DNA from: DATATB01 sp036268995
GTDB lineage: Bacteria; Planctomycetota; Planctomycetia; Pirellulales; PNKZ01
Direction: 5' to 3'
DNA: 44,614 nt
Assembly (NCBI GenBank): GCA_036268995.1
Contig: DATATB010000196.1
Coordinates: 1-44,614, forward strand
The notes below the pieces were generated by a model, which searched no databases, was not told where the DNA came from, and saw nothing but the letters and a program-made list of their open reading frames with translations. Every line of letters begins with the position of its first letter. The first letter of the stretch is position 1. The translations under genes and the position numbers were made by a program. Below, piece after piece: positions 8,797-18,174 of this stretch.

Positions 8797-10035
8797 CTAA
8801 TATACCGGCCGCCGGCCACCCGGGGTATCCCCGGCCATTTCCAGACCGGCGGAAAACTGGCCATCGTCGGCAGCCCCGTCAGTGGATGTGGGCATCGATC
8901 GCGAGCCTGCCGCGGCCACGATGTTGTCATGGCTGCTGGCGTGATCGCGCCCGATCTGATTGCTCAGACTCAAATAAAGCAGCGCGTGCTCGCGGCTTGC
9001 AGCATCGGTTGCAAGGCGTCGTTCCTGCTTGAACGGCGCCCGAAGCCCATCGCGCAGAAGCGTGACTGCCGTCCGCAGCCAGTGCCGATAGATGACCCAA
9101 ATCTCCCAGATGGGCCGGCCGGTGTTGATCACCTCGCTGCCGTCGTGCAAGCCCACCGATACCTTCTCGTCGGCGGAATGCTGATAGTAGGTTCCGAACA
9201 GACGGTCCCAAACCGGCGTGATGCCAAAGTTCTTGTTCCAATGCTCGCGAATGTCCGAATGATGGATTTGATGTCCGGCGGATAAGAAGACCAGATGCGA
9301 TTCGATAAAGCACATGCCATGGTGCCGGAGCTTCCAGTCCCAGTGGCTGTGGACCATCTGCTGGTAGATGCTATTGACCACCGTGTAAATCAAGATGACG
9401 GTCGGGCTCGCACCCAAGATCGCGGCCGGAAGCGAGTTCATGATCGTGACCACAACCATGTCGAAGGGATGGTTGCGGTGCGGGGTGATGATATTCAAAT
9501 GCTCGGCCGAGTGGTGAACCTTATGGACTTCCCAGAACAGCGGTGTGTGCATGGCCCGGTGCACCCAATAGAAGATGAACGTATTGACGATCGTCAGGAC
9601 CGCCAGCGACACGGCAAACGGTGCGTTGGACAGCAAGTGAACTGCAAAGTGCTTGGCTAGTAGGGCGTTCAGCCCATAGCCGGCCCCCAGCGACATCAAA
9701 AAGGCCAGCAGCGGCTTGAGGCCGCATACTGTGAGCATCAGGTAGAACAAGTCTGTGTATGTCGAGTTGGAGTTGTCGTACAACAGGCGTCGCAGGGATG
9801 ACTGCCGCCAGCCCAATCCCACGGCTTCGATCAACAAGCAGGGGACGGCCAGAGCGATCGCCCCCATCGGCAGAAATATCCGCATGAGTAGCGGAAAATC
9901 CATGCGCAGCACGACAGGCTGCGTTGCGCCCCCGGCGACCAGGCCGTCGATCCAGTGAAAGAAAAAATACGCCGAGAGATTGGTCACGAGCGCTAACAGA
10001 CAAAAGGCCGTCAGCAACAAGAGCCGCCGATACAT
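8797..10035 (-). CDS. Fatty acid hydroxylase / sterol desaturase family membrane protein
   Basis: A 412-aa integral membrane di-iron enzyme of the fatty acid hydroxylase superfamily. It has about four to six hydrophobic segments and the three histidine clusters of the family: HRAMH (H159-H163), HKVHH (H171-H175) and HQIHH (H255-H259), with additional conserved histidines in TPHRNHPFD. Members hydroxylate or desaturate lipids using O2; a planctomycete substrate could be a sterol, carotenoid or fatty acid, which cannot be decided here. GGAG lies about 7 bases before the ATG. The last 70 or so residues are polar and low in complexity, beyond the family core, and may be disordered. The gene is transcribed singly and divergently from the sulfatase. 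Confidence 0.9.
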   Translation of the reverse strand: MYRRLLLLTAFCLLALVTNLSAYFFFHWIDGLVAGGATQPVVLRMDFPLLMRIFLPMGAIALAVPCLLIEAVGLGWRQSSLRRLLYDNSNSTYTDLFYLMLTVCGLKPLLAFLMSLGAGYGLNALLAKHFAVHLLSNAPFAVSLAVLTIVNTFIFYWVHRAMHTPLFWEVHKVHHSAEHLNIITPHRNHPFDMVVVTIMNSLPAAILGASPTVILIYTVVNSIYQQMVHSHWDWKLRHHGMCFIESHLVFLSAGHQIHHSDIREHWNKNFGITPVWDRLFGTYYQHSADEKVSVGLHDGSEVINTGRPIWEIWVIYRHWLRTAVTLLRDGLRAPFKQERRLATDAASREHALLYLSLSNQIGRDHASSHDNIVAAAGSRSMPTSTDGAADDGQFSAGLEMAGDTPGGRRPVY

Positions 10036-10273
10036 CCGTCGCTCCGATCCGAATGACTTGCTGGCAGGGGTTGCGGGATATTAGCACCCGGCCGCGGGGC
10101 TCCAAAGAGCAGTTGGTCGACAGCAACTTCAAGCGACAGTCAAGCCGAATTTCCTGTGCGGTGCCGCTTTGGCTTTTGGGGGACTTTCGGATCCTGCGAC
10201 TTTCGCCGGCCGCTCGGCTGGTTTATTTTGGAGCAGGGCCAATTCGTGACCTTTCAGCCACAGGTTTCAGAAA

Positions 10274-11773
<1,500 letters not shown>

Positions 11774-11799
11774 GCGTGCGGGTGGAGACGCGAAAGAAA

Positions 11800-11826
11800 T
11801 CCGGTCGCTGACGCTCCCGGCTCGCC
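11800..11826 (+). repeat. GGTCGCTNACG family repeat, copy 2
   Basis: A copy with GGTCGCTGACGCTCCCGG starting 27 bp after the sulfatase stop codon. It differs from copy 1 only at the variable position in the centre (GCTGACG against GCTAACG). Confidence 0.85.
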
Positions 11827-11830
11827 AGAT

Positions 11831-11896
11831 CTACGAGCTGCCGATCAGCACGCCGGTGATAAACACGAGCAGCCCGCCGACGACGACCTGGAACAT
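11831..11896 (-). CDS. Possible 21-aa single-helix membrane peptide
   Basis: An ATG 10 bases after the stop codon of the Pro/Thr-rich gene opens a 21-codon frame with sequence MFQVVVGGLLVFITGVLIGS plus one more serine, then TAG. Almost the whole peptide could form one membrane helix. No good ribosome-binding site is seen, so expression would depend on coupling to the gene ahead. It is shorter than gene finders accept and could be chance. Confidence 0.3.
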   Translation of the reverse strand: MFQVVVGGLLVFITGVLIGSS

Positions 11897-11906
11897 AGCG
11901 CGGCCG

Positions 11907-12224
11907 TTAGTTGCAGGTACACGAACAGGGGTTCACCGGCACAAACGTCTGTCGCGGCACGAGCGTGGGTGCCGTCGTCTGCGGCAGCACGGCGGGCGCC
12001 GTCGTCGACTGCGGCACGACGGTGTAGGGCACGGTCGGCGGCACCGTGGTCGTCTGCGGCGCGACGGTGTACGGCACGGCCGTCGCCGGAGGCGCCATGG
12101 GCTGCGGTGCGTAGCATTGGCCGTTGTACCAACTACCGCCGTGCTGCCAGCAGCACATACGGCAACAACCGGCGCCCTGGCAAACCAAGGCCAGTGCCGC
12201 GAGGCACGCCATGACGCGCTTCAT
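11907..12224 (-). CDS. Small exported protein with Cys-rich ends and a Pro/Thr-rich middle
   Basis: A 105-aa protein. The start chosen is the ATG at 12224, which has GGGAAGGGAAG just upstream; an in-frame ATG at 12257 adds an arginine/lysine-rich extension without such a site. Residues 1-20 look like a signal peptide (MKRVMACLAALALVCQGAG), followed by CCRMCC. The cysteine at the cleavage zone might be lipidated, but the preceding residues (GAG) are not a standard lipobox. The middle consists of repeats such as VPYTVAPQTTTVPPT, probably an extended linker, and the C-terminus is CSCTCN. It is probably a surface or periplasmic protein of unknown function. No family recognised. Confidence 0.65.
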   Translation of the reverse strand: MKRVMACLAALALVCQGAGCCRMCCWQHGGSWYNGQCYAPQPMAPPATAVPYTVAPQTTTVPPTVPYTVVPQSTTAPAVLPQTTAPTLVPRQTFVPVNPCSCTCN

Positions 12225-12358
12225 GCGCTTCTTCCCTTCCCGTCGCGCGGACGGCAAGTTCCGCTAGATACCTGCGGGCATCGAGACCGACGCCCTCGAA
12301 ATGTGGGGCGGAAACGTAGTCGATGGTCACAGCGCGGTCAAGGGCAGCAAAGCTGTCC

Positions 12359-12431
12359 GGCGAGCCGGGAGCGTCAGCGACCGGAGAAATGCGGCATCAA
12401 GAACTCCGGTCGCTCACGCTCCCGGCTCGCC
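12359..12431. repeat. GGTCGCTNACG family repeat, inverted pair (copies 3 and 4)
   Basis: Two 28-bp copies face each other (12359-12386 and 12404-12431) with a 17-nt spacer. They pair along their full length with a single central mismatch. The pair begins 28 bp after the accD stop codon, so the RNA hairpin could end or protect the accD transcript. Confidence 0.9.
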
Positions 12432-12459
12432 AAGATGCTGCGCGCAAGTGCAAGCGTTT

Positions 12460-13350
12460 TTACTTGCCGCAGTAGTCGATCATGCGGGCGATCTCGCTCT
12501 TGAGATCCTTGCGGCAGACAATCCGATCGACAAAGCCGTGCTCCAGCAGAAACTCGCTGGTCTGAAAGCCCTTGGGCAACTCGATGCGGATCGTGGCCCG
12601 AATCGTCCGCGGACCGGCAAAGCCGATCAGCGCCTTGGGCTCGGCAAAACACACGTCGCCCAGCGACGCAAAGCTAGCGGCCACGCCACCCATGGTCGGA
12701 TCGGTGAGCACGGAGATGAACAGTCCGCCGGCCTGGTCGTACCGCGCCAGGGCCGCGGAGACCTTGGCCATTTGCATCAACGAATAGATGCCCTCGTGCA
12801 TGCGGGCTCCGCCGCCGGAGCCGCTGACGATGATCAGCGGCAGGCGTTCGGCCGTGGCCCGTTCGATGGTGCGCGTCAGCTTTTCGCCGACGACTGCGCC
12901 CATGCTGCCCATGATGAAGGCCGAATCAGTGACGCCGAAAGCCACGCGGCGGGCGCGGATCATGCCGCCGCCCACCAGTGCCGCGTCCCGCAGACCGGTG
13001 CGAGCCTGCTCGGCCTTGAGCCTTTGGGCGTAGGGCTTCTTGTCGGAAAAGCACAGCGGATCCATGGGCCAGAGATCCGGAAACCATTCCTCGAAGGTCC
13101 CCTCGTCGAGCAACTGCCGTACCCGCTCCTGCGCACTGACGTACCAGTGGTAGCCGCACTCGGGGCAAACGCCCAGCAGTTTCTCGGCTTCCTTGCGAAA
13201 GATCGTCGCTTCGCAGCCGGGACAGCGCTTCCAAAGACCTTCGGGTACGCCTCGTTTGGGCCGTTTCATGCCGCGGGGGGGCGGCACCTGGGCATCGGCC
13301 GCCGTCGTCAGGGGAACGTTGCCGGTAATTTCGGAGTTGCTGATCGCCAT
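12460..13350 (-). CDS. accD: Acetyl-CoA carboxylase carboxyltransferase subunit beta
   Basis: The beta subunit of the heteromeric acetyl-CoA carboxyltransferase, which with AccA transfers CO2 from biotin carrier protein to acetyl-CoA in fatty acid synthesis. The ATG at 13350 gives 296 aa, the normal size; the open frame continues 38 codons upstream but without homology, and AGGA lies before 13350. Residues about 35-60 hold the four-cysteine zinc finger (CPGC and CPEC) of bacterial AccD. The carboxyltransferase core follows with GSMGAVVGEKLTR, SGSGGGARMHEGIYSLMQM and PTMGGVAASFASLGD. It lies 58 bp downstream of the phosphatase-like gene in the same orientation, suggesting co-transcription. accA, accB and accC are not in the window. 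Confidence 0.95.
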   Translation of the reverse strand: MAISNSEITGNVPLTTAADAQVPPPRGMKRPKRGVPEGLWKRCPGCEATIFRKEAEKLLGVCPECGYHWYVSAQERVRQLLDEGTFEEWFPDLWPMDPLCFSDKKPYAQRLKAEQARTGLRDAALVGGGMIRARRVAFGVTDSAFIMGSMGAVVGEKLTRTIERATAERLPLIIVSGSGGGARMHEGIYSLMQMAKVSAALARYDQAGGLFISVLTDPTMGGVAASFASLGDVCFAEPKALIGFAGPRTIRATIRIELPKGFQTSEFLLEHGFVDRIVCRKDLKSEIARMIDYCGK

Positions 13351-13408
13351 CGTGTACTTATCCTGGCTCGCGCCCGGCGGGTTCAAGTTGTCATCCACCG
13401 TGGCCACG

Positions 13409-14011
13409 TTAACTGCTAGAGGCCCGATCCACCACCAGAGGCCCTGCCTGCGGCTCGACCTCAATCATTTCGCAGCACCCGTGCTCGGTACTGGCCCGCG
13501 CCAGGTCGCCGATTTCTCCCGGCCGAAGGCAGTTTCGCAGGAGCGTGGCCAGCGGTTCGGAAACCACCACGCCGATGGTGCCGCTTTTGTGTTTCTTCAG
13601 TAATCGCCCCACGACTGCTTGCACTCGCTCGCGGGCTTCGGCCAGGGTTTCGCCGTCTGGGGGGCAGATGCACTCGGGCTGCTCCTGCCACTGGCGAAAG
13701 ACCTTGGGCTGCTTGTGCTTCACTTCCTCGAACAGCATTCCCTGCCACAGGCCGTAGTTGACGTTCTGCAGATTGTCGAGCTTTTTTAGCTTCACATCCA
13801 AGGCCGCGGCCAGCGAACTGGCGGTTTCGCCCGATGGCTCGGAGTCGGCCGGGCCGTAAATCACTTCCAACGGGCATCCTCTCAACTCGTCGGCAAGTTT
13901 GCGGACTTCCTCCAGCCCTTCCTCGTTCATTGGGATATTCAGGCTTCCCTGGATCCGTCCTTGGGCGTCGTAATCCGTGGCACCCGGCAAAATTAACGCG
14001 ATAGTCAGCAT
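13409..14011 (-). CDS. Histidine phosphatase-fold protein lacking catalytic histidines
   Basis: A 200-aa protein with the start taken at ATG 14011, where the family homology begins (MLTIALILPG). The overall plan is that of phosphoglycerate mutase-like histidine phosphatases: an N-terminal strand and loop, GRIQGSLNIPMNEEG, a middle NVNYGLWQGMLFEEV (like the usual GxWEG segment), and CPPDGETLAEARERV. The catalytic RHGxT is LPGAT (L8-P9-G10-A11-T12), so the phospho-accepting histidine is a proline, and the second histidine motif (normally VSHG) reads VVSEPL. The fold is thus probably kept while phosphatase chemistry is lost. It precedes accD in the same direction, so a regulatory or binding role near fatty acid synthesis is conceivable but unproven. 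Confidence 0.78.
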   Translation of the reverse strand: MLTIALILPGATDYDAQGRIQGSLNIPMNEEGLEEVRKLADELRGCPLEVIYGPADSEPSGETASSLAAALDVKLKKLDNLQNVNYGLWQGMLFEEVKHKQPKVFRQWQEQPECICPPDGETLAEARERVQAVVGRLLKKHKSGTIGVVVSEPLATLLRNCLRPGEIGDLARASTEHGCCEMIEVEPQAGPLVVDRASSS

Positions 14012-14452
14012 GGGATGCGAGCGGTCCTCATCAGACCCGAAGGGGGATACCCCCATCTATCTGGGTAACGAACCCGCGCGCACGAACCTGTCACAAGAGC
14101 AGGCGGCGCCAGCGGGAAATCGGGAAACAACATCATGGTCTCTGGGGTGCCCCGCAATCCTCAAATGCCATTGCTTCGCAAATACCATGCGGGAGCAAGA
14201 CAACTTTCGACGCCCGAAATGCCGCGGCCCATTTAGTACAGCGTGAAAGATCGCCGCGCGCTTCAGTGCCAGCAGGAAGAGATTCGGCCGTCGAGGGGCT
14301 TCGCCCGAACCGAACGGTTGACACGATTCTAACAAGACCCGTCACGGGCGTCTGCGCATTTCCGGGGGGCGGTGAATGGCAGAACCCCCCGTTTGGAGAA
14401 TGGCGCCCACACGCACTACTGTTCCCCAGGGACCGCAGTCCCTGGGCTTAGT
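14012..14452. other. Gene-free stretch upstream of the phosphatase-like gene
   Basis: About 440 bp separating two minus-strand genes. The lower part should contain the promoter for the 14011-12460 unit. A perfect hairpin, CCCAGGGAC / GTCCCTGGG at 14425-14446, begins 6 bp beyond the stop codon of the carboxyltransferase gene; with no T-tract it may be a weak terminator or a palindromic repeat. Nothing else is convincing. Confidence 0.55.
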
Positions 14453-16081
14453 TTACACCTGGAAAACGCCCAGCTTGTAGGGTTCGGGGTCAGCGTGCCG
14501 GGTGACGAGTTCCAGGCTATAAACCAGCTCCTCGCGCGTCCGAGCCGGGTCGATGATGCGGTCGACCCAGCCTCGGGCGGCACCATAGCGGACATCCATT
14601 GCCCGGTCATAATCGCCGCGGACGCGGTCGCGCAGCTCGGCCAATTCCTGGGCATCGATCGGATGCCCTTGCCGCTCCAGGCTTTTCACCGTGATGTCCA
14701 GCAGCGTGCTCGTAGCCTGGTCGCCGCCCATCACGGCACACCGGGCCGAGGGCCAGGCAAAGATCAACCGCGGATCGAAGGCCTTGCCGCACAGGGCGTA
14801 GTTGCCCGCGCCAAACGAGCCGCCGGTGATCACGGTGAGCTTCGGCACGCGGCTGTTGCTGATGGCACTCACAAGCTTGGCGCCGGCGCGAATGATGCCC
14901 GACCGCTCGCTGTCGCGGCCGACCATGAAGCCGTTGACGTCCTGCAAAAAAATGATCGGGAGCCAGTCCTGGTTGCAGTTCATGACGAAGCGGGCGGCCT
15001 TTTCCGCGCTGTCGACATACAACACGCCGCCGAATTGGATCGGCCCTTCCGCCGGCCGCACCTGGTGATGCTGGTTGGCCACGATGCCAACCGGAAAACC
15101 GCCCAGTCGGGCCGTGCCGCACACCAGCGTCTGGCCGAATTCGGCCTTGTATTCGTCGAAGGTGTCCGCGTCGACCAGGCAATCCAGCAGATCGCGGACT
15201 TCGTATTCGCGCCGGGGGTTCGAGCTGAACAATTCGTATACATCGCTGCTCGGCCGGGTCGGCGGTTTGGCCGGCTGGCGCGAAAAGGGAGCCGGCGGCA
15301 GCGGGCCATCGGCCCCGATGGCACTGGCCAACCGTCGCAAACGCTCCAGGCAGGTTGGATCGTCGGGGTCGCGATAATCGATGGTGCCGCTGACGCGGGC
15401 GTGCATCTCGGCGCCGCCCAGTTCCTCGCTCGTGGCCTGCTGCCCAATCGCGCTTTTCACTAATGCCGGGCCGGCCAGATACAGGCCCGACCCTTCGGTC
15501 ATGAGCAGCTTGTCGCAGAGCACCGGCAAGTAGCCCCCACCGGCCACGCAGTTGCCCATGATGGCCGCGATCTGCGGCAGGCCGGCGGCTGAAATGACGG
15601 CATTGTTGCGGAAGATCCGGCCGAAATCGTCTTCGTCGGGAAACACGTCTTCTTGCAGCGGCAGGAAAACGCCGGCCGAATCGACCAGATACACCAGCGG
15701 CAAATGATTGGCAAACGCCACGCGCTGTGCTCGCAGCACCTTTTTGGTGGTGGCCGGAAAGAAGGCCCCGGCCTTCACGGTGGCGTCATTGGCGATGATC
15801 ATTTGCCGGCGGCCGGCGATCGTGCCCACGCCGCACACCACGCCGCCGGCGGGCGCCCCGCCCCAAGACTGGTACATCTGCCAGCCGGCCCAGGCACCCA
15901 GTTCGAAAAACTCGGTGCTTTCGTCGCACAGTTTGGCGATCCGCTCGCGGGCGGTCAGCCGGCCTTTGGCATGCTGCCGCTCGATGGCCTGCGGCCCGCC
16001 GCCGGCGGCAATCGTCGATTCTTCGGCAGCAAACTGTTTCCACAACCGGGCCAGCGACTCGTCGTCTTCTATGGGCTTCAT
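14453..16081 (-). CDS. Acyl-CoA (propionyl/methylcrotonyl-type) carboxylase carboxyltransferase subunit
   Basis: A 542-aa biotin-dependent carboxyltransferase with fused N and C halves, as in PccB/MccB. The ATG at 16081 is where homology starts (MKPIEDDESLARLWKQ); the frame runs 88 codons further upstream without family resemblance. Motifs include the N-half AKGRLTARERI, LVDSAGVFLPLQEDVFPDED and IMGNCVAGGGYLPVLCD, and the C-half GFMVGRDSERSGIIRAGAK, SFGAGNYALCGKAFDP and WPSARCAVMGG. The LQEDVFPDEDDFGRIF and GMVGRDSE-like features resemble methylcrotonyl-CoA carboxylase beta subunits, so leucine degradation is one possibility. No biotin carboxylase or carrier subunit gene is nearby. It is transcribed in the same direction as accD but separated by about 440 bp. 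Confidence 0.9.
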   Translation of the reverse strand: MKPIEDDESLARLWKQFAAEESTIAAGGGPQAIERQHAKGRLTARERIAKLCDESTEFFELGAWAGWQMYQSWGGAPAGGVVCGVGTIAGRRQMIIANDATVKAGAFFPATTKKVLRAQRVAFANHLPLVYLVDSAGVFLPLQEDVFPDEDDFGRIFRNNAVISAAGLPQIAAIMGNCVAGGGYLPVLCDKLLMTEGSGLYLAGPALVKSAIGQQATSEELGGAEMHARVSGTIDYRDPDDPTCLERLRRLASAIGADGPLPPAPFSRQPAKPPTRPSSDVYELFSSNPRREYEVRDLLDCLVDADTFDEYKAEFGQTLVCGTARLGGFPVGIVANQHHQVRPAEGPIQFGGVLYVDSAEKAARFVMNCNQDWLPIIFLQDVNGFMVGRDSERSGIIRAGAKLVSAISNSRVPKLTVITGGSFGAGNYALCGKAFDPRLIFAWPSARCAVMGGDQATSTLLDITVKSLERQGHPIDAQELAELRDRVRGDYDRAMDVRYGAARGWVDRIIDPARTREELVYSLELVTRHADPEPYKLGVFQV

Positions 16082-16411
16082 GCGCACCGCGGGGCGAAAT
16101 TCCTGGGCAGGCGATCGGACCCGAGCATCATAAAGACCCGGCCGCGCAATTAGAACCGGCAGCGCGCTTGTAGCCGGGTGCCGGCACGCGACATGTCGCC
16201 GAAAAGCAACAGGCGCACCCGCGCGCACGTAGCCGACAAGCAACAGCGGCCCCGCAGGCTGCGGGCGGCAATTCGACCTTAAGTGCTTATGCATAAGCAT
16301 CTTGCTGCCAATAGCCCGACCGATGAGAGGCTCGTGGCATTCCAACTGCTTTAGCTCCCATCAACGCCTTTCACCGCCTGTCGTCTCCACCCGACACGAA
16401 GGACTTTTGCT
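16082..16411. other. Divergent intergenic region, carboxyltransferase and sigma factor genes
   Basis: About 330 bp between divergent start codons; promoters for both should be here but none is clear. A short direct repeat, GCCGAMAAGCAACAG, occurs twice around 16198-16245. The sigma factor's ribosome-binding site, GAAGGA, is at 16398-16403. Confidence 0.5.
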
Positions 16412-18037
16412 TTGCGAAAAACCACTGGTAAGTCGAGCAGCACTGCCCGGGCCGCCGTCACCAAGCAATCGAAACCGATCCGCAAGCCCGACATCGAGCC
16501 TGCCTTGGATACGATCCTGGAGGTCGAAGTTGATGGCGAAGAGGCCGAATTCGTCGGCGAACTGGACGACGACGTGCAGCCTGCCGAAGAAGATCTGGCC
16601 GGCGAAGGCGAACTCGACGACCTCACCGTCGCACTCACGGGCTCGGCCGATCGCATTGACGACCCGGTGCGGATTTACCTGATGCAAATGGGCGAAATCC
16701 CCTTGTTGACTCGCGCCCAGGAAGTCGATTCGGCCAAGCGGATCGAAGTGGCCCGCACGCGGTTCCGCAACAGCTTGATGGCCAGCGATTTTGTGCTGGC
16801 CGGCGCGGTGGCCATGCTCAAGAAGGTGCGCGACGGCGAATTGCGTCTGGACCGCACGGTGGACGTGTCGGTGACCGACGCGGCACTCAAGAAGCACACG
16901 CTGGCCCGCATCGGACCGAACCTGGCCACGCTCGACAAGCTGTTGTCTCAGAATCGCTACGATTTCATGATCGTCATCAGCAAGAGCCGCCCGATGACCG
17001 AGCGCCGCGATGCGTGGCGCCGGCTGGTGTTGCGGCGTCGCCGCGCCGTGCGGCTGGTCGAGGAGTTGAACCTGCGGATTCAGCGGCTCCAGCCGCTGGT
17101 GCAAAAGTTGCACGAAATCTCGAAGCGGATGGACGTGCTGTCGGCCCAGCTCGGCCAGAAGTCGCACGATCCGCTGGTGCTGGCCCGGCAGGCCGAGGCT
17201 CGCAAAGAGCTGCGCTATCTGATGCGGATCACGCTGGAAAGCCCGTCGACGCTGCGGAACCGCACATTGCGTACATCCGAATATCAGCACGAATACGATG
17301 CGGCCAAACGCGTGCTCTCGGCCGGCAATCTGCGGCTGGTCGTGTCCATTGCCAAGCGATATCGCAACCGCGGCTTGAGCTTCCTGGACCTGATCCAGGA
17401 AGGCAACACGGGCCTGATGCGGGCCGTCGACAAATTCGAGCACGCCCGCGGCTACAAGTTCTCGACCTATGCCACCTGGTGGATTCGGCAGGCCATCACC
17501 CGTTCGCTGGCCGACCAGAGCCGCACGATCCGGCTGCCGGTACACATGATCGAGACGATGGGCCGCGTCCGGAGCGTGATCCGCGATTTTCTGCAACGCA
17601 CCGGTCGCGAGCCCACGGTCGAAGAGACTTCGGCCGCCACCGGCTTGAGCCTGGAAGAGACCAAGTGCGTGCTCAAGATGACGCGGCAGCCGCTGTCGCT
17701 CGACCAGCCGGTGGGCGATCACGACGATAGCTTCTTCGGCGAATTCGTGCAGGACCACCGCGAAGTCGATCCGCTACGGGACATGAACCAGGACCTGCTC
17801 AAGCAGCGGCTGGCCGGCGTGCTCGAAGGGCTGAACTATCGCGAACGCGAAATCCTCAAGCTGCGTTACGGCCTGGCCGACGGCTACGCCTACACGCTCG
17901 AAGAGGTCGGCAAGATCTTTTCCGTCACCCGCGAACGCGTGCGTCAGATCGAAGCCAAAGCCGTCCGCAAGCTCCAGCACCCCGTGCGCGCCCGCGACCT
18001 GGCCGGCTTCATGGACCGCGTCGAGATCGCGTCCTAA
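16412..18037 (+). CDS. RNA polymerase sigma factor, RpoD/SigA family
   Basis: A 541-aa sigma-70 factor starting at TTG 16412 with GAAGGA 8 bases upstream. The first 80 residues are acidic and low in complexity rather than a clear region 1.1. Region 1.2 follows (DDPVRIYLMQMGEIPLLTRAQE), then a long basic non-conserved helical region (about 120-290). Region 2 is intact (NLRLVVSIAKRYRNRGLSF, DLIQEGNTGLMRAVDKFE and YKFSTYATWWIRQAI), as are region 3 and region 4 (LKLRYGL and TLEEVGKIFSVTRERVRQIE). All regions needed for -10 and -35 recognition and core binding are present, so it is a primary or primary-like factor. Planctomycetes may carry more than one, so I do not give a symbol. It is monocistronic and convergent with the SGNH gene. 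Confidence 0.92.
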   Translation: MRKTTGKSSSTARAAVTKQSKPIRKPDIEPALDTILEVEVDGEEAEFVGELDDDVQPAEEDLAGEGELDDLTVALTGSADRIDDPVRIYLMQMGEIPLLTRAQEVDSAKRIEVARTRFRNSLMASDFVLAGAVAMLKKVRDGELRLDRTVDVSVTDAALKKHTLARIGPNLATLDKLLSQNRYDFMIVISKSRPMTERRDAWRRLVLRRRRAVRLVEELNLRIQRLQPLVQKLHEISKRMDVLSAQLGQKSHDPLVLARQAEARKELRYLMRITLESPSTLRNRTLRTSEYQHEYDAAKRVLSAGNLRLVVSIAKRYRNRGLSFLDLIQEGNTGLMRAVDKFEHARGYKFSTYATWWIRQAITRSLADQSRTIRLPVHMIETMGRVRSVIRDFLQRTGREPTVEETSAATGLSLEETKCVLKMTRQPLSLDQPVGDHDDSFFGEFVQDHREVDPLRDMNQDLLKQRLAGVLEGLNYREREILKLRYGLADGYAYTLEEVGKIFSVTRERVRQIEAKAVRKLQHPVRARDLAGFMDRVEIAS

Positions 18038-18173
18038 GTGAAAAGTGGAAAGTGAAAAGTGGAAAGTGAAAAGTGGAAAGTGGAAAGTGGAAAGTGGAAA
18101 ATGACGAACGATGGACGTTAAACACGTCGTTCACTTTTCACTTTTCACTTTTCACTATTCACTTCTCACTTCC
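18038..18173. repeat. Heptamer tandem repeat forming a long hairpin between convergent genes
   Basis: Nine successive GTGRAAA units fill 18038-18100. About 30 bases later, from 18131, a run of their complements (TTTTCAC and variants) continues to about 18172. Together they could fold as a purine/pyrimidine hairpin of roughly 40 bp that begins at the sigma factor stop codon and ends at the stop of the opposite gene. A role as a bidirectional terminator is likely but inferred. Confidence 0.85.
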
Positions 18174-18174
18174 C

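Noticed and set aside
14012..14452. Possible tRNA or small RNA in the gap upstream of the phosphatase-like gene
   Set aside because: No cloverleaf or T-arm GTTCRA pattern could be assembled; only one palindrome is present.
16082..16345. 88-codon extension of the carboxyltransferase
   Set aside because: No homology to the family, and composition resembles intergenic DNA with short direct repeats; ATG 16081 is the natural start.
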